64,000 nucleotides of DNA from Metellina segmentata (taxonomy: Eukaryota; Arthropoda; Arachnida; Araneae; Tetragnathidae), in assembly GCA_947359465.1 (NCBI GenBank), contig OX375878.1, positions 90,370,377-90,434,376 of the forward strand. Direction: 5' to 3'. The position numbers and the translations under genes are program-made. Below the pieces are notes generated by a model. The model was not told the origin of the DNA, did not search any database, and worked only from the letters and a program-made list of their open reading frames with translations. This document shows, one piece after another, positions 34,384-44,689 of the stretch (its first letter is position 1; each line of letters begins with the position of its first letter).

Positions 34384-35541
34384 GGCTAGGCCTCCACTTG
34401 CGATTTCTAGTCGCGGTGACCAAAAAATCACTGTCGCAGAAAATAAACAAGGTGCACGCACTGCTATTGATAAATCGCTGAATTAGAAGTTTTCCAATGG
34501 ATGTCTCTGAAACTACTTATGTGATCGCTCTCTTGCTTCGAGGCGAGCTCTTCTTATCTTATACATTAAATTGTGTTTTTATTGCCCTAATTCAACCATC
34601 TATCTTTGCGATCGTTGAAGACAGAGTGATAATTTCAACGGATTTCAAATCAGGCGAGCTTTTCTTATCTTGTACATGAAATTATGTTTTTTATTGCTCT
34701 AATTATAGCCTGTATCTTTGCGGTCGTTGAATATAGAGTGAAAATTTCAACGGATTTCAAATCAGGAGAGCTTTTCTTATCTTATACATTAAACTATGTT
34801 TTTTATTGCCCTAATTCAAGCATCTATCTTTGCGATTGTTGAAGACAGAGTGAAAATTTCAACGGATTTCAAATCAGGAGAGCTTTTCTTATCTTATACA
34901 TTAAACTATGTTTTTTATTGCTCAAATTCAAGCCTCTATCTTTGCGGTCGTTGAATATAGAGTGACAATTTCAACGGATTTCAAATCAGGCGAGCTTTTC
35001 TTATCTTATACACTAAATTATGTTTTTTATTGCCGGAATTCAAGCATCTATCTTTGCGATCGTAGAAGATAGAGTGATAATTTCAACGGATTTCAAATCA
35101 GAGTAATATTCTACGCCAGATCGATACCAAAGTAGATTTATTAGTTAATTATTTACCATTTAATTATTTATTAAATAATTAATTTTTTATTTAATGAAAA
35201 TCACATTAAGGTATCAATCTGGTGTAAAATTTTCCTCAGATTTCAAATCCGTTGAAATTTTTACTCCATCCTCAACGATCTTAAAGATAGAAACTTGAAT
35301 TAGGGGAATAAAAAACATAATTTTATGTATAAGAAAGCTGACCTTGGAAAACGCGCGACTAAACTATCGCAAGTGTGTCCATGCCTGACCGTGTGATTCA
35401 TTGGGTAGAGCGACAGTCGCGTCACAGCGAAAATAGAACCCATTGGAACTTTTTAAAAGTGTGATCGTAAATTTGTGCACTTGTATTTGAAACTATAAGT
35501 TTTATTTTTGCAACTGAAAAATTGCAAGTGGAGACCTAGCC
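34384..35541. mobile_element. Foldback MITE (TTA target) with an internal tandem array
   Basis: TTA stands outside both ends (34381-34383 and 35542-35544). The left end reads 'GGCTAGGCCTCCACTTGCGA' and the right end on the minus strand reads 'GGCTAGGTCTCCACTTGCAA', a strong inverted match. A three-base TTA/TAA target with GG(C) termini is like PIF/Harbinger MITEs. Inside, the left arm carries five 112-bp units while the right arm carries one inverted unit (about 35220-35340), and sequences toward an AT-rich centre near 35170 also pair ('acgccagatcgatacc' against 'acaccagattgatacc'). No protein is encoded. Confidence 0.8.
34540..35100 (+). repeat. 112-bp tandem array, five units, inside the foldback MITE
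   Basis: The phrase 'ttcttatctt' starts at about 34551, 34662, 34774, 34886 and 34998, steps of 111-112 bp. Each unit contains 'attgccctaattcaag', 'tatctttgcgatcgttgaag' and 'atttcaacggatttcaaatc'. A single reverse-complement unit lies at about 35220-35340. Confidence 0.92.
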
Positions 35542-35544
35542 TTA

Positions 35545-36100
35545 AGCTTTTGTAGTTTCACGAGAAAAGGCAATTATTTGCTATATTAAAAAAAATATCT
35601 TTAATGAAAAACACCACGAAAAACAGCATAAACTATATGTATTGAAACTCTTGAAAAATGAATAATTTGTTAAACTCTTAACTTTAAAAAATCATTTAAA
35701 TGCGACAAAACTGCAGAAATAAAACAGAAAAAATTCAATAGCACATAGTAGTACTTACATATTTTTTACATACTTTGTAACATATACCTGCTGTAAAGTC
35801 GGGTTCATTCAAAGACGACAGACAAATCGCGCCAAAAAACCCCACTAAATTAATGAAACTTAAATCTCATCAATGAAAATACACCACCAAACTTATCCCT
35901 CCCTCTGCAGGTCGTTTCTGAAATTTGTAACTTTTCTGTGCTTATATGGATCATAAAATAGCAATACAGCTATAGGAGAATTACCGGGGTCTACTCAATC
36001 GGTCATTGTATCACAGAGAGTCGTTAAATCGAAGGACGCTATAAAGCGAGTCTACTGTACTGTATTGATGCACTAAATTGAGCGTGGGGGAATATATATC
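35545..36100. other. Stretch without a recognised gene
   Basis: AT-rich, no repeat or coding signature that I can support. Confidence 0.5.
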
Positions 36101-36104
36101 GACA

Positions 36105-36630
36105 CGGTCATCCGACCGTGATTCAAAATTACATTGTGTTTTCCTCTGATTTTTCCCTTCAATTTTGATCGCGGATCATCACCAATAGCCCGCTGTGTTT
36201 GATGCTCAATTTCAATGATGGCGAACCTATAACACGCGTGTCAAGGGTGACACTCCAATACATTTTAGGCCGACCAACCGACATATTGGTTAAGGTGTTA
36301 GCCTCTAGATGGGAAGGTTCCTGGTTTGAATCCGGGTCCGGGCATGGATGTTTGTAAGCGTATGGTGTAGAGGCGGCTGATGCACCTTAAATCTATCGTG
36401 GCCGAAAGTCCTCACGTTGGGTTGGTGTGGAAGTTTGGAGTAGGGTTCCAACGCATGCGTTGCCTCGCCATCTGACCGTGATTCAAAATTACATTCTGTT
36501 TTCCTCCGATTTTTCCCTTCAATTTTGATCACGGATTATCACCAATAGCCCGCTGTGTTTGATGCTCAATTTCAATGATGGCGAACCTATGACACGCGTG
36601 TCAAGGGTGACACTCCAAGACATTTTAGGC
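36105..36630 (+). repeat. Tandemly duplicated SINE segment (about 361-bp step)
   Basis: 'cgaccgtgattcaaaattac', 'cgcggatcatcaccaatagc' and 'caatgatggcgaacctat' occur first at about 36113-36230 and again at about 36474-36590. The SINE head 'ggccgaccaaccgacat' also occurs twice, at about 36268 and 36629. So one SINE plus a non-SINE linker ('acacgcgtgtcaagggtgac') was duplicated head to tail. Confidence 0.85.
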
Positions 36631-37018
36631 CGACCAACCGACATAGTGGTTAAGGTGTTAGCCTCTAGATCGGAAGGTTCCTAGTTTGAATCCGGGTCCG
36701 GGCATGGATGTTTGTAAGCGTATGGTGTAGAGGCGGCTGATGCACCTTAAATCTGATAGCCCGTTGTGTTGCTCTAGTACGAAGTTAACTAAAAATTACC
36801 AATTACCTTAAATCTGTCGTGGCCGAAAGTCCTCACGTTGGGTTGGCGTGGAAGTTTGGAGAGTGGGATGTCAGCTCAGGTGTTGCTTCGTCATCTGACC
36901 GTGGTTCAAAATTACGAGGTGTTGTGCTCGGATCTTTCCCTTAGTGGATTGATCCCGGACCGTCAGAAATAGCCCGTCGTATTGCTTTAGTACGACGTTA
37001 ACTAAATATTGCCATTAC
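36629..37018 (+). repeat. Two adjacent SINE copies, the first internally deleted
   Basis: The first (36629-36806) goes from the head to 'gatgcaccttaaatctg' and then straight to 'atagcccgttgtgttgctct', losing the middle. The second (36807-37018) resumes at 'ttaaatctgtcgtggccg' and runs to the tail. A further 3' fragment lies at about 37050-37130. Confidence 0.88.
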
Positions 37019-37177
37019 CTTTGAAGTTTAAATGCTTTCCGAATGAAAGTTGGGGATTGATCCCGGATCGCCGTCAATAGCTCGTTGTGTTGCTTTAGTA
37101 CGACGTTAATTGAAATTACCAAGTACCGAATGAAAGTTTGGATCTTTTGAATTTGATTGGTTATCAATGCAAGAATG

Positions 37178-37260
37178 AGAGCCATCGTGTCTCAGTGGGT
37201 ATGTCCACTCCGCTGACAACCTGTGAGTGACAGGAGATGCAGGTGCAATTCCACCTTGTT
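37178..37260 (+). repeat. tRNA-like segment in the non-SINE core of duplication copy A
   Basis: 'gagccatcgtgtctcagtgg' resembles an A box region and 'caggtgcaattccacc' a B box, about 50 bp apart with an extra hairpin-like stretch between them, as in Ser/Leu-type tRNAs with a long variable arm. The stems do not pair well enough for a tRNA gene; a SINE head is more likely. An identical segment is at 39639-39720. Confidence 0.45.
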
Positions 37261-38154
37261 TTTTCCTCTCTTCTGCATCAGTAAAACTTTCACTGTGTTT
37301 ATATATCTATTACTTGATATTGCATATCTCGCGTCTGGCTCAGTATTACCCTAACGCCATAAAAACCCAACCAACGAAACATAAACAGCACGAGAGTCTG
37401 TAGTGAGAAGTTAAAGAGAATGACTTTGAATCCTCGTTACAAACCCTGCTGCAATTTAACCCATAGTCTGACATTATAAGAATCCAATAAACAGATCCAC
37501 ACCATTCCTTTCCGCAAAGAATTTCAGATGACTCATAACATCCCACACGAAGTGAATAAATTTCTTCGTAAAAAGTTTTCCAAGCTAAGCCACCCTTCCG
37601 GCTTGGCCACTAATGAAATTGCTGCGTTAGAGCAGATCGTCGCCCATGATAGTGTTTACGAATTCCAGCGGTTCATGCAAGGGAATAGTTCCCACTAACT
37701 GTCGTTTCAATTCGTTAGTTTGCCTATCCTGAGCTGGAAAGATATTTAATGAAATTTTAACGTAGAAAAATAACATTAATCCCGTCTGAAACATCTTCAA
37801 TTTCGTCGTCTCTAGGGTTGCCGTAATGCACACGCATTTCACACTTTGTTGCCCCAATAAGTACTGTTATTCTCGATTCGGAGATGTGATTGGAGAGATG
37901 GGCTATTAATGACTTATTCAGTATGCAGTTTCAGCGCTGTTGAATCAACCTCGATGACTTGAAGCTTTGAGCTGATTAATGTTCCGCGTAATTACCCCTG
38001 TCAATATATATAACGTGACCGTACCACTAGAGCGAATATAATTTATTAAAAATTTAAAAAGACTGTATTTGAATCAATAATGCGCTGTGTTTTGATTTCA
38101 ATTTTTTTCAATAACAAAATGTCAGGCATTTTATGGTTGAGATAAATAAAAAAT

Positions 38155-38340
38155 AATTGGTAATTTTTTAGTTAACGTCGTACTAGAGCAACACAACGGG
38201 GTATTGACGACGGTCCGGGATCAATCCATTAAGGGAAAGATACGAGGACAAAAACGCTTACCAGCCACTTTTGTACAAGACGGTTTTCGGCTGGATTTGA
38301 ATTTCCTATCCTCCGGTTTCGAACACCTCACTTTTACAAC
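38155..38340 (-). repeat. SINE fragment
   Basis: Contains 'ttagttaacgtcgtactaga' and 'gacggtccgggatcaatcca', then jumps to 'gtacaagacggttttcggct' near a head-like end. The middle is deleted. Confidence 0.8.
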
Positions 38341-38348
38341 TGGATAAA

Positions 38349-38678
38349 TGGTAATGGTAATTTTTAGTTAACGTCGTACTAGAGAAACACAACGGGATAT
38401 TGACGACGGTCCGGGATCAATCCATTGAGTGAAAGATACGAGGACAACAGCTCGTAATTCTGAACCACTGTCAGATGACGAGGCAACACATGAACTTATA
38501 CCCACTCTCTAAACTTCCAAACCATCCCAAATTGAGGACTTTCGGCCACGACAGATTTAAGGTGCACCAGCCGCCTCTACACCATACGCTTACAAACATC
38601 CATGCTCGAACCCGAATTCGAAGCAGGAACCTTCCGATCTAGAGGCTAACATCTTAACCACTATACCAGTTGGTCGGC
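38349..38678 (-). repeat. Near full-length SINE, 'GCCGACCAAC' head
   Basis: Minus-strand head 'gccgaccaactggtatagtg', a B box with one change, the complete body and the 'accattacc' tail. Same architecture and length as the 30181-30510 copy. Confidence 0.92.
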
Positions 38679-38704
38679 GATAAATAAAAGCAGTATGTAA
38701 ATTA

Positions 38705-38935
38705 ATTAGTATCGCATTGAAGCAACACAACGGGCTATCGGTGCCGGTCCAGGTTTAGTCCCAAACGAAGGACAATCCGAGGACACCACCTCCCAATTTT
38801 GAATCACGGTTAGATATGGAAGCAACACATGCGCTGGAACCCCTCTCCAAACTTCCACATGATGCCATAGTGCGGACATTTGAGATCACGACAGATTTAA
38901 AGTGCACCGGTCTCATTTGTATGCGTATTAGTGAT
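38705..38935 (-). repeat. Diverged SINE body
   Basis: 'attagtatcgcattgaagca', 'gccggtccaggtttagtccc', 'ctccaaacttccacatgatg' and 'cacgacagatttaaagtgca' form an older version of the body. The matching copy is at 40965-41185. Confidence 0.85.
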
Positions 38936-38939
38936 GCGA

Positions 38940-39035
38940 CATCGATGTCAATGTTTTCAAAACATCGATGTTTTTAAAAAAACATCGATATATTTAACAT
39001 CGATGTATTGGGGTCGATGTTTTTATAACGTCAAT
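38940..39035. repeat. Short 'acatcgatgt' repeats
   Basis: The palindrome 'acatcgatgt' and near copies recur about six times ('gacatcgatgtcaatg', 'aaaacatcgatgttttt', 'taacatcgatgtattgg'). This degenerate palindromic minisatellite lies in the gap between the two duplication copies. Confidence 0.8.
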
Positions 39036-39638
39036 GTTTTATTTTTAAATGAAAAAAGTACCGTTATAAAATTTTTAAAAATAACCAAGTAGCATAATAT
39101 TTAAATTCAGCAAATTGAACATACTTTTAGACCAAATTGACCAAGAATGAAGGGTCTGAAAAGTAGAGATGTGACGTCGAAGTTTTCTAAACATTGAGCC
39201 GACCAACCGGTATAGTGGTTAAGGTGTTAGCCTCTAGATAGGAAGGTTCCTGGTTTGAATCCGGGTCCGGGCATGGATGTTTGTAAGCGTATGGTGTAGA
39301 GGCGGCTGATGCACCTTAAATCTGATAGCCCGTTGTGTTGCTCTACTACGAAGTTAACTAAAAATTACCAATTACCTTAAATCTGTCGCGGCCGAAAGTC
39401 CTCACGTTGGGTTGGAGTGGAAGTTTGGAGATTTGGGTGTCAGCTCAGGTGTTGCTTCGTCATCTGACCGTGGTTCAAAATTACGAGGTGTTATGCTCGG
39501 ATCTTTCCCTTAGTGGATTGATCCCGGACCGTCAGCAATAGCCCGTTGTATTGCTTTAGTACGACGTTAATTGAAATTACCAAGTACCGAATGAAAGTTT
39601 GAATCTTTTGAATTGGATTGGTTATCAATGCAAGAATG

Positions 39639-39720
39639 AGAGCCATCGTGTCTCAGTGGGTATGTCCACTCCGCTGACAACCTGTGAGTGACAGGAGATG
39701 CAGGTGCAATTCCACCTTGT
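39639..39720 (+). repeat. tRNA-like segment in duplication copy B
   Basis: Same A-box-like and B-box-like arrangement as 37178-37260 and identical to it by eye. Confidence 0.45.
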
Positions 39721-40615
39721 TTTTTCCTCTCTTATGCATCAGTAAAACTTTCACTGTGTTTATATATCTATTACTTGATATTGCATATCTCGCGTCTGGC
39801 TCAGTATTACCCTAACGCCATAAAAACCCAACCTACGAAACATAAACAGCACGAGAGTCTGTAGTGAGAAGTTAAAGAGAATGACTTTGAATCCTCGTTA
39901 CAAACCCTGCTGCAATTTAACCCGGAGTCTGACATTATAAGAATCCAATAAACAGATCCACACCATTCCTTTCCGCGAAGAATTTCAGATGACTCATAAC
40001 ATCCCACACGAAGTGAATAAATTTCTTCGTAAAAAGTTTTCCAAGCTAAGCCACCCTTCCGGCTTGGCCACTAATGAAATTGCTGCGTTAGAGCAGATCG
40101 TCGCCCATGATAGTGTTTACGAATTCCAGCGGTTCATGCAAGGGAATAGTTCCCACCAACTGTCGTTTCAATTCGTTAGTTTGCCTATCCTGAGCTGGAA
40201 AGATATTTAATGAAATTTTAACGTAGAAAAATAACATTAATCCCGTCTGCAACCTCTTCAATTTCATCGTCTCTAGGGTTGCCGCAATGCACACGCATTT
40301 CACACTTTGTTGCCCCAATAAGTACTGTTATTCTCGATTCAGAGATGTGATTGGAGAGATGGGCTATTAATGACTTATTCAGTATGCAGTTTCAGCGCTG
40401 TTGAATCAACCTCGATGTCTTGAAGCTTTGAGCTGATTAATGTTCCGCGTAATTACCCCTGTCAATATATATAACGTGACCGTACCACTAGAGCGAATAT
40501 AGTTTATTTAAAATTTAAATTATTGTATTTTAATCAATAAAGCGCTGTGTTTTGATTAAAATTTTTTTCAATAACAAATGTCAGGCATTTTATGGTTGAG
40601 ATAAATAAAAAATAA

Positions 40616-40942
40616 TTGGTAATTTTTTAGTTAACGTCGTACTAGAGCAACACAACGAGGTATGGACGACGGTCCGGGATCAATCCATTGAGTGAAAGAT
40701 ACGAGGACAACAGCTCGTAATTCTGAACCACTGTCAGATAACGAGGCAACACCTGAGCTGGCTCCCCACTCTCCAAACTTCCACACCAACCCAACGTGAA
40801 GACTTTCGGCCACGACAGACTTAAGGTGCACCAGCAGCCTCTACACCATACGCTTACAAACATCCATGCTCGAACCCGAATTCGACCCAGGAACCTTCCG
40901 ATCTAGAGGCTAACACCTTTACCACTATGCCCGTTGGTCGGC
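40616..40942 (-). repeat. Near full-length SINE, 'GCCGACCAAC' head
   Basis: Minus-strand head 'gccgaccaacgggcatagtg', body and tail complete. It sits at the end of the non-SINE core of duplication copy B. Confidence 0.92.
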
Positions 40943-41189
40943 GATAAATAAAAGCAGTATGTAAATTAATTGGTATCGCATTGAAGCAACACAACGGGCT
41001 ATCGGTGCCGGTCCAGGTTTAGTCCCAAACGAAGGACAATCCGAGGACACCACCTCCCAATTTTGAATCACGGTTAGATGTCGAGGCAACACATGCGCTG
41101 GAACCGATCTCCAAACTTCCACACCATGCCAAATTGAGGACATTGTGATCACCACAGATTTAAAGTGCACCGATCCCATTTGTAAGTGG

Positions 41190-41478
41190 GTTCCTGGTTC
41201 GAATCCGGGTTCGGGCATGGATGTTTGTAATCGTATGGTGTAGAGGCGGCTGGTGCACCTTAAATCTGTCGTGGCCGAAAGTCCTCACGTTGGATTGGTG
41301 TGGAAGTTTGGAGAGTGGGGTTCCAACGCATGCGTTGCCTCGTCATCTGACCGTTGTTCAAAATTACGAGGTGTTGTCCTCGAATCTTTCCCTTAAGGGA
41401 CTGATCCCGGACCTTCGTCAATAGCCCGTTGTGTTACTCTAGTACGATGTTAACTAAAAATTACCATTACCTTTTTTT
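41190..41478 (+). repeat. SINE, truncated within its head
   Basis: Starts inside the head at 'gttcctggttcgaatccggg' (B box) and continues through the full body to 'acgatgttaactaaaaatta' and the tail. Confidence 0.9.
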
Positions 41479-41489
41479 TACCCATTTGT

Positions 41490-41920
41490 ATGTGTATAAC
41501 TTGAGTTGGATTCAAACTAGCAACTTTCCGGTTGCTTATTCGTTACTCTTCCAACAGGGCAACCGCTGTCCGATAAATGTAGTTTACGGTAGTGTTACTG
41601 CGGCATGATGTACGTATTCTGTACATGACGTTATTTGACCTGATTTTGGAATTCGATTTCAGGTTGGTAAGAAGATAATTAACGTCGTTCTGGAGCAACA
41701 CAATGGGCTGTTATACGATTATTAGGTTCGGCCAACAAAATTTCCAAAGGTCGTTGGTAGCTTAAGGTAGCATTGGTGCAACACAACGGGTACAAGTCAG
41801 CGCTACGTAATTTTTAACCATGGCCAGGTGACAACAACATCTGAGTTGGCACCCAGCTATCCAAACTTCCACACCATGCCATCGTTAGGGTATATGAGTT
41901 CACGACATTTTGGAAATTCC
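41490..41920 (-). repeat. SINE fragments: isolated head plus diverged bodies
   Basis: 41510-41575 is a minus-strand 'GGCCGCGGTAG'-type head ('gattcaaactagcaactttc', 'ttccaacagggcaaccgctg'). 41668-41705 is a 3' end ('gataattaacgtcgttctgg'). 41760-41915 is a diverged body ('ccaaacttccacaccatgcc'). Confidence 0.75.
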
Positions 41921-42284
41921 TCCATTTTTGTTGCCACTCTACTGAAACGAGCATTCAAGGACATACTGTCGTAGAATCTGAAAAGACCAAAGACGTCGAT
42001 AAGGTGACAAATAGGCCAACTAAGGCAGGTGCACACATTCGGTTTTACAACGTGCGGCGCCGCTGCGGCAACGCAAGTGCAGTCTGAGATACATTAGATC
42101 CGATGGAGTAGTGCACACATGTTTCCGGCGACGTTGCGGTGACGCACGTCCAACTTGCGTACAATTTGTACGGCAGTTCCCCACGGCGTCGCAGCTCGCC
42201 GCACACGCGTCTCCGTTCTGAAGTACCTTGTTTTCATATATAAATGGAATATAAATAATAATTAATAAATGATTGTATCCAGTA

Positions 42285-43683
42285 GTCATAGTCATAGTCA
42301 TATAGAGTGGGGAGGTCAGGAAAGCCCTAGGTGCTGATTCCACTAGGGAATATTGCACCAAACCCCATTGTTTTTCGATATTCCTGTCAGAGAAAGCCAG
42401 ATTCCTTGAGAAAGGCCAAAAGGCTTTTGACAGGTTCTTCGTGAATTGTATCAAGTTCTGTTCCAAGACCTAGACTTGAGTACCTTATGTGAAGCAGAGC
42501 TTCGCATTCAAAAAGTATGTGGTGGGCAGTTTCCTCCACCATATTGCATTTTCTGCATAGAGGTTCTTCTTTAAAGATTCCCATCCTATGAAGGTGTTTT
42601 CTTAGGTGATAGTGGCCTGTGAGAAATCCAACTATCACCCTCATCTTACCCCTGCTAAGACGAAGGATCTGAGAAGATGTTTTCATAGAAGGTTCTTGAA
42701 TCATAAGCCTTGCATGTTTTTGATCGGTGGTTTGCTTCCACTTTTTTGTAGTTTCTTTAAGCATTCTTTCTCCTATCACCCTTTTTGCGGTAGTCTTAGA
42801 GATCCCGCAAAAAGGCTCAGGGCTTAAAGGTAGGTCTGCAGTCCCCAGTTTGGCTAACTTATCTGCATTTTCGTTTCCTTCTACACCAGTATGCCCTGGT
42901 ACCCAAGTAAGAAAGATCCTATTATGGGTCCCCAAGTCATGTAGAAGGTTCCTACATTCCCAAACAAGTTTGGAGCTTATTTGGAATGAGTTTATTGCCT
43001 TTAAGGCTGCTTGACTGTCACTGAATATGTAGATTTTCCTATTTGAGTAGGATCTTCTAGAACATTCTTGTAGACAGTAGATGATAGCAAGCAGTTCCGC
43101 TTGAAATACTGTGGCATGTTTTCCTAATTTTCGGGAAATCCTTGCCTTAGGTCTGATCCCACATATTCCAGCACCTGCCTTTTCGTTTTGTCTGGAGCCA
43201 TCTGTGTACCACACAATGTCTCCATTTGTGAGCTTGTAGTTTTCCTCTTTCCATTCCTCTCTTAGGTCAATAAGTACCTCAAAGGGTCTTTGAAAGAGGA
43301 ATCTTGTCTCCATGATGTCAGAGGGCATCAAAAGTATAGGGTCAAAGAATTTTTGGTTAATACTGGTGTGGGACTTTTGGCTGGCAAAATCCATCCACAG
43401 TCCAGCGTTTTCCAGTCTGTAGGAACTTCTTCTGGCAGCACCGCTAATAAAGATATCAAGTGGGACGACAGATAGAATAATTTCCATGGCTCTGGTGGGA
43501 GTGGAGGACATAGCACCTGTTATACTCAGGCAGGCAGCTCTTTGAAGACTGTCTAGCTTGGTCTTAACAGTCAATTGTTCCGTCTTTTTCCACCAGACCA
43601 CAGCCGCATAGGTCACAATGGGTCTAATAGCCATAGTGTATAGCCAATAGGTCTTCGTTGGCCTTAGACCCCATGATTTACCA
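42285..43683 (-). mobile_element. 5'-truncated non-LTR retrotransposon (Jockey/I-like group) nested in the MITE
   Basis: An 11-bp target-site duplication 'tgtatccagta' lies at 42274-42284 and 43684-43694, outside both ends. The 3' end on the minus strand finishes in a short 'atgactatgactatgact' repeat, a tail type used by several non-LTR clades instead of poly(A). The 5' end is cut within ORF2, as expected when reverse transcription stops early. The perfect duplication and open reading frame show a recent insertion. Confidence 0.92.
42387..43683 (-). pseudogene. LINE ORF2 C-terminus with complete RNase H domain and CCHC motif
   Basis: Open from the 5' truncation point to the stop at 42387, about 431 codons. 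The first methionine at 43634 is internal, because upstream codons read 'WGLRPTKTYWLY', the usual end of the reverse transcriptase thumb region followed by 'PIVTYAAVVWW'. Counting from that methionine, RNase H has Asp145 (YTDGS), Glu180 (AELLAI), Asp206 (SDSQAA), His248 and Asp258 (GHTGVEGNENADKLAK). These are all the catalytic residues expected. A CCHC cluster follows at Cys360, Cys363, His371 or His372 and Cys377. It lacks the endonuclease and most of the reverse transcriptase, so it cannot mobilise itself. Whether the RNase H fragment is expressed is unknown. Confidence 0.92.
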
Positions 43684-43893
43684 TGTATCCAGTAACGTCA
43701 ATTTTGTTTTTTAAATATACTTTTGTGTGTTACACCAAGTAAGCGAAATAAACACGTTTTCTTCGATGGAATATTGGTCGCTGTTGGCCCGAAATGGGTA
43801 CTTGCGTCAATTCACGGTTATGTGTGCATAGTTGGGTTTCGGTACCGCAGCGGCGCCGTAAGTTGAAAAACCGGATGTGTGCACCGGGCCTAA

Positions 43894-44689
43894 GTCAAAT
43901 TTTCGTAGATCTGTCACGTGAGTATTAGTCGAAATGTTGATCACACCTTTTGAAGTTTTTTTCAATAGCAACTATCATTCTACTTACAATTCACGTCTAC
44001 CGTATAGATCCAGTGCAACATATATCAAACCACCAACCAACTTATAAGTCTTAAAATTTAACTGCGTATTTTACCATTACAACAAAATCGCTTGTACCTA
44101 AATCTTATTGCAAAAATAAACTCTGTTATTTATTACATTACTTCAAATAAAGTATTGATGGAAGGAATTCTTTTATAATTCTTTATTTTATACGAAAATC
44201 GCATTACGACCACTGAGAAGAGTTCTAATATAATTTTGAGTTATTTTTTATTCAATGTAATTTTACTAAATTACTTTATCCTAATAACCAGCATTATAAA
44301 ATGGGTAGGTTAAAACAGAGCTAGAACATATTCTCTACATTTTCTGAATATTTATGTTTAATGAATTAAAATTTATTCCTCAACATTTATGCGTACATCA
44401 ATATTTTATTTTAGGTTTACTTACAAATATACCTTTAATTTATGTTCTCAATTGCTGTCGTAATAGTTGTTTCATTGTAACAGAAGGCGAAGAGTTTCTT
44501 TCAGTAAGCCATTTAAAAGCAAAAGCCATTAATAAATAACATTAAGCGTAATTATTTCAAAGTAAAAAAATGCTTTTTGCGTTGCATTCTTACCTATTTC
44601 TATTTTTTCTATAATATATGAAGTCCTTTTAAATTATATATGCTCATCAAAAAGATATGTACATAATTAAAATTATGTATCTCCCCTCC
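43894..44689. other. AT-rich stretch without a recognised gene
   Basis: Nothing supported beyond random open frames. Confidence 0.5.

Larger units (their letters stand above)
36629..38935 (+). repeat. Segmental duplication, copy A
   Basis: Direct duplicate of 39190-41185. The two share, in the same order, an internally deleted plus-strand SINE, a second SINE body, about 1 kb of non-SINE sequence (about 37130-38160), and minus-strand SINEs ending at 'aaagtgcaccg'. In the ~820-bp non-SINE core I count roughly a dozen differences by eye, so it is about 98-99% identical. Copy A has an extra ~110 bp before 'ccaagtaccgaatg' and an additional SINE fragment at 38155-38340. Confidence 0.92.
39190..41185 (+). 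repeat. Segmental duplication, copy B
   Basis: Direct duplicate of 36629-38935. It lacks about 110 bp between two 'ctttagtacgacgttaa' repeats near 39560 (a deletion between short direct repeats, or the reverse event in copy A). In copy B the plus-strand open frame 39989-40210 is uninterrupted while copy A has a stop from a single base change. Confidence 0.92.
42024..43890. mobile_element. PIF/Harbinger-like MITE (TAA target), split by a LINE
   Basis: TAA stands outside both ends (42021-42023 and 43891-43893). The left end reads 'GGCAGGTGCACACATTCGG' and the right end on the minus strand reads 'GGCCCGGTGCACACATCCGG'. The inverted match continues for about 50 bp through 'cggcgccgctgcgg'. Without the LINE and one copy of its target duplication the MITE is about 457 bp. 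The outer arms are unusually CpG-rich for this window. No transposase is present. Confidence 0.82.

Noticed and set aside
37346..37857. Two minus-strand open frames kept in both duplication copies (again at 39807-40318)
   Set aside because: Conservation is explained by the recent duplication, not selection; no domain is recognisable.
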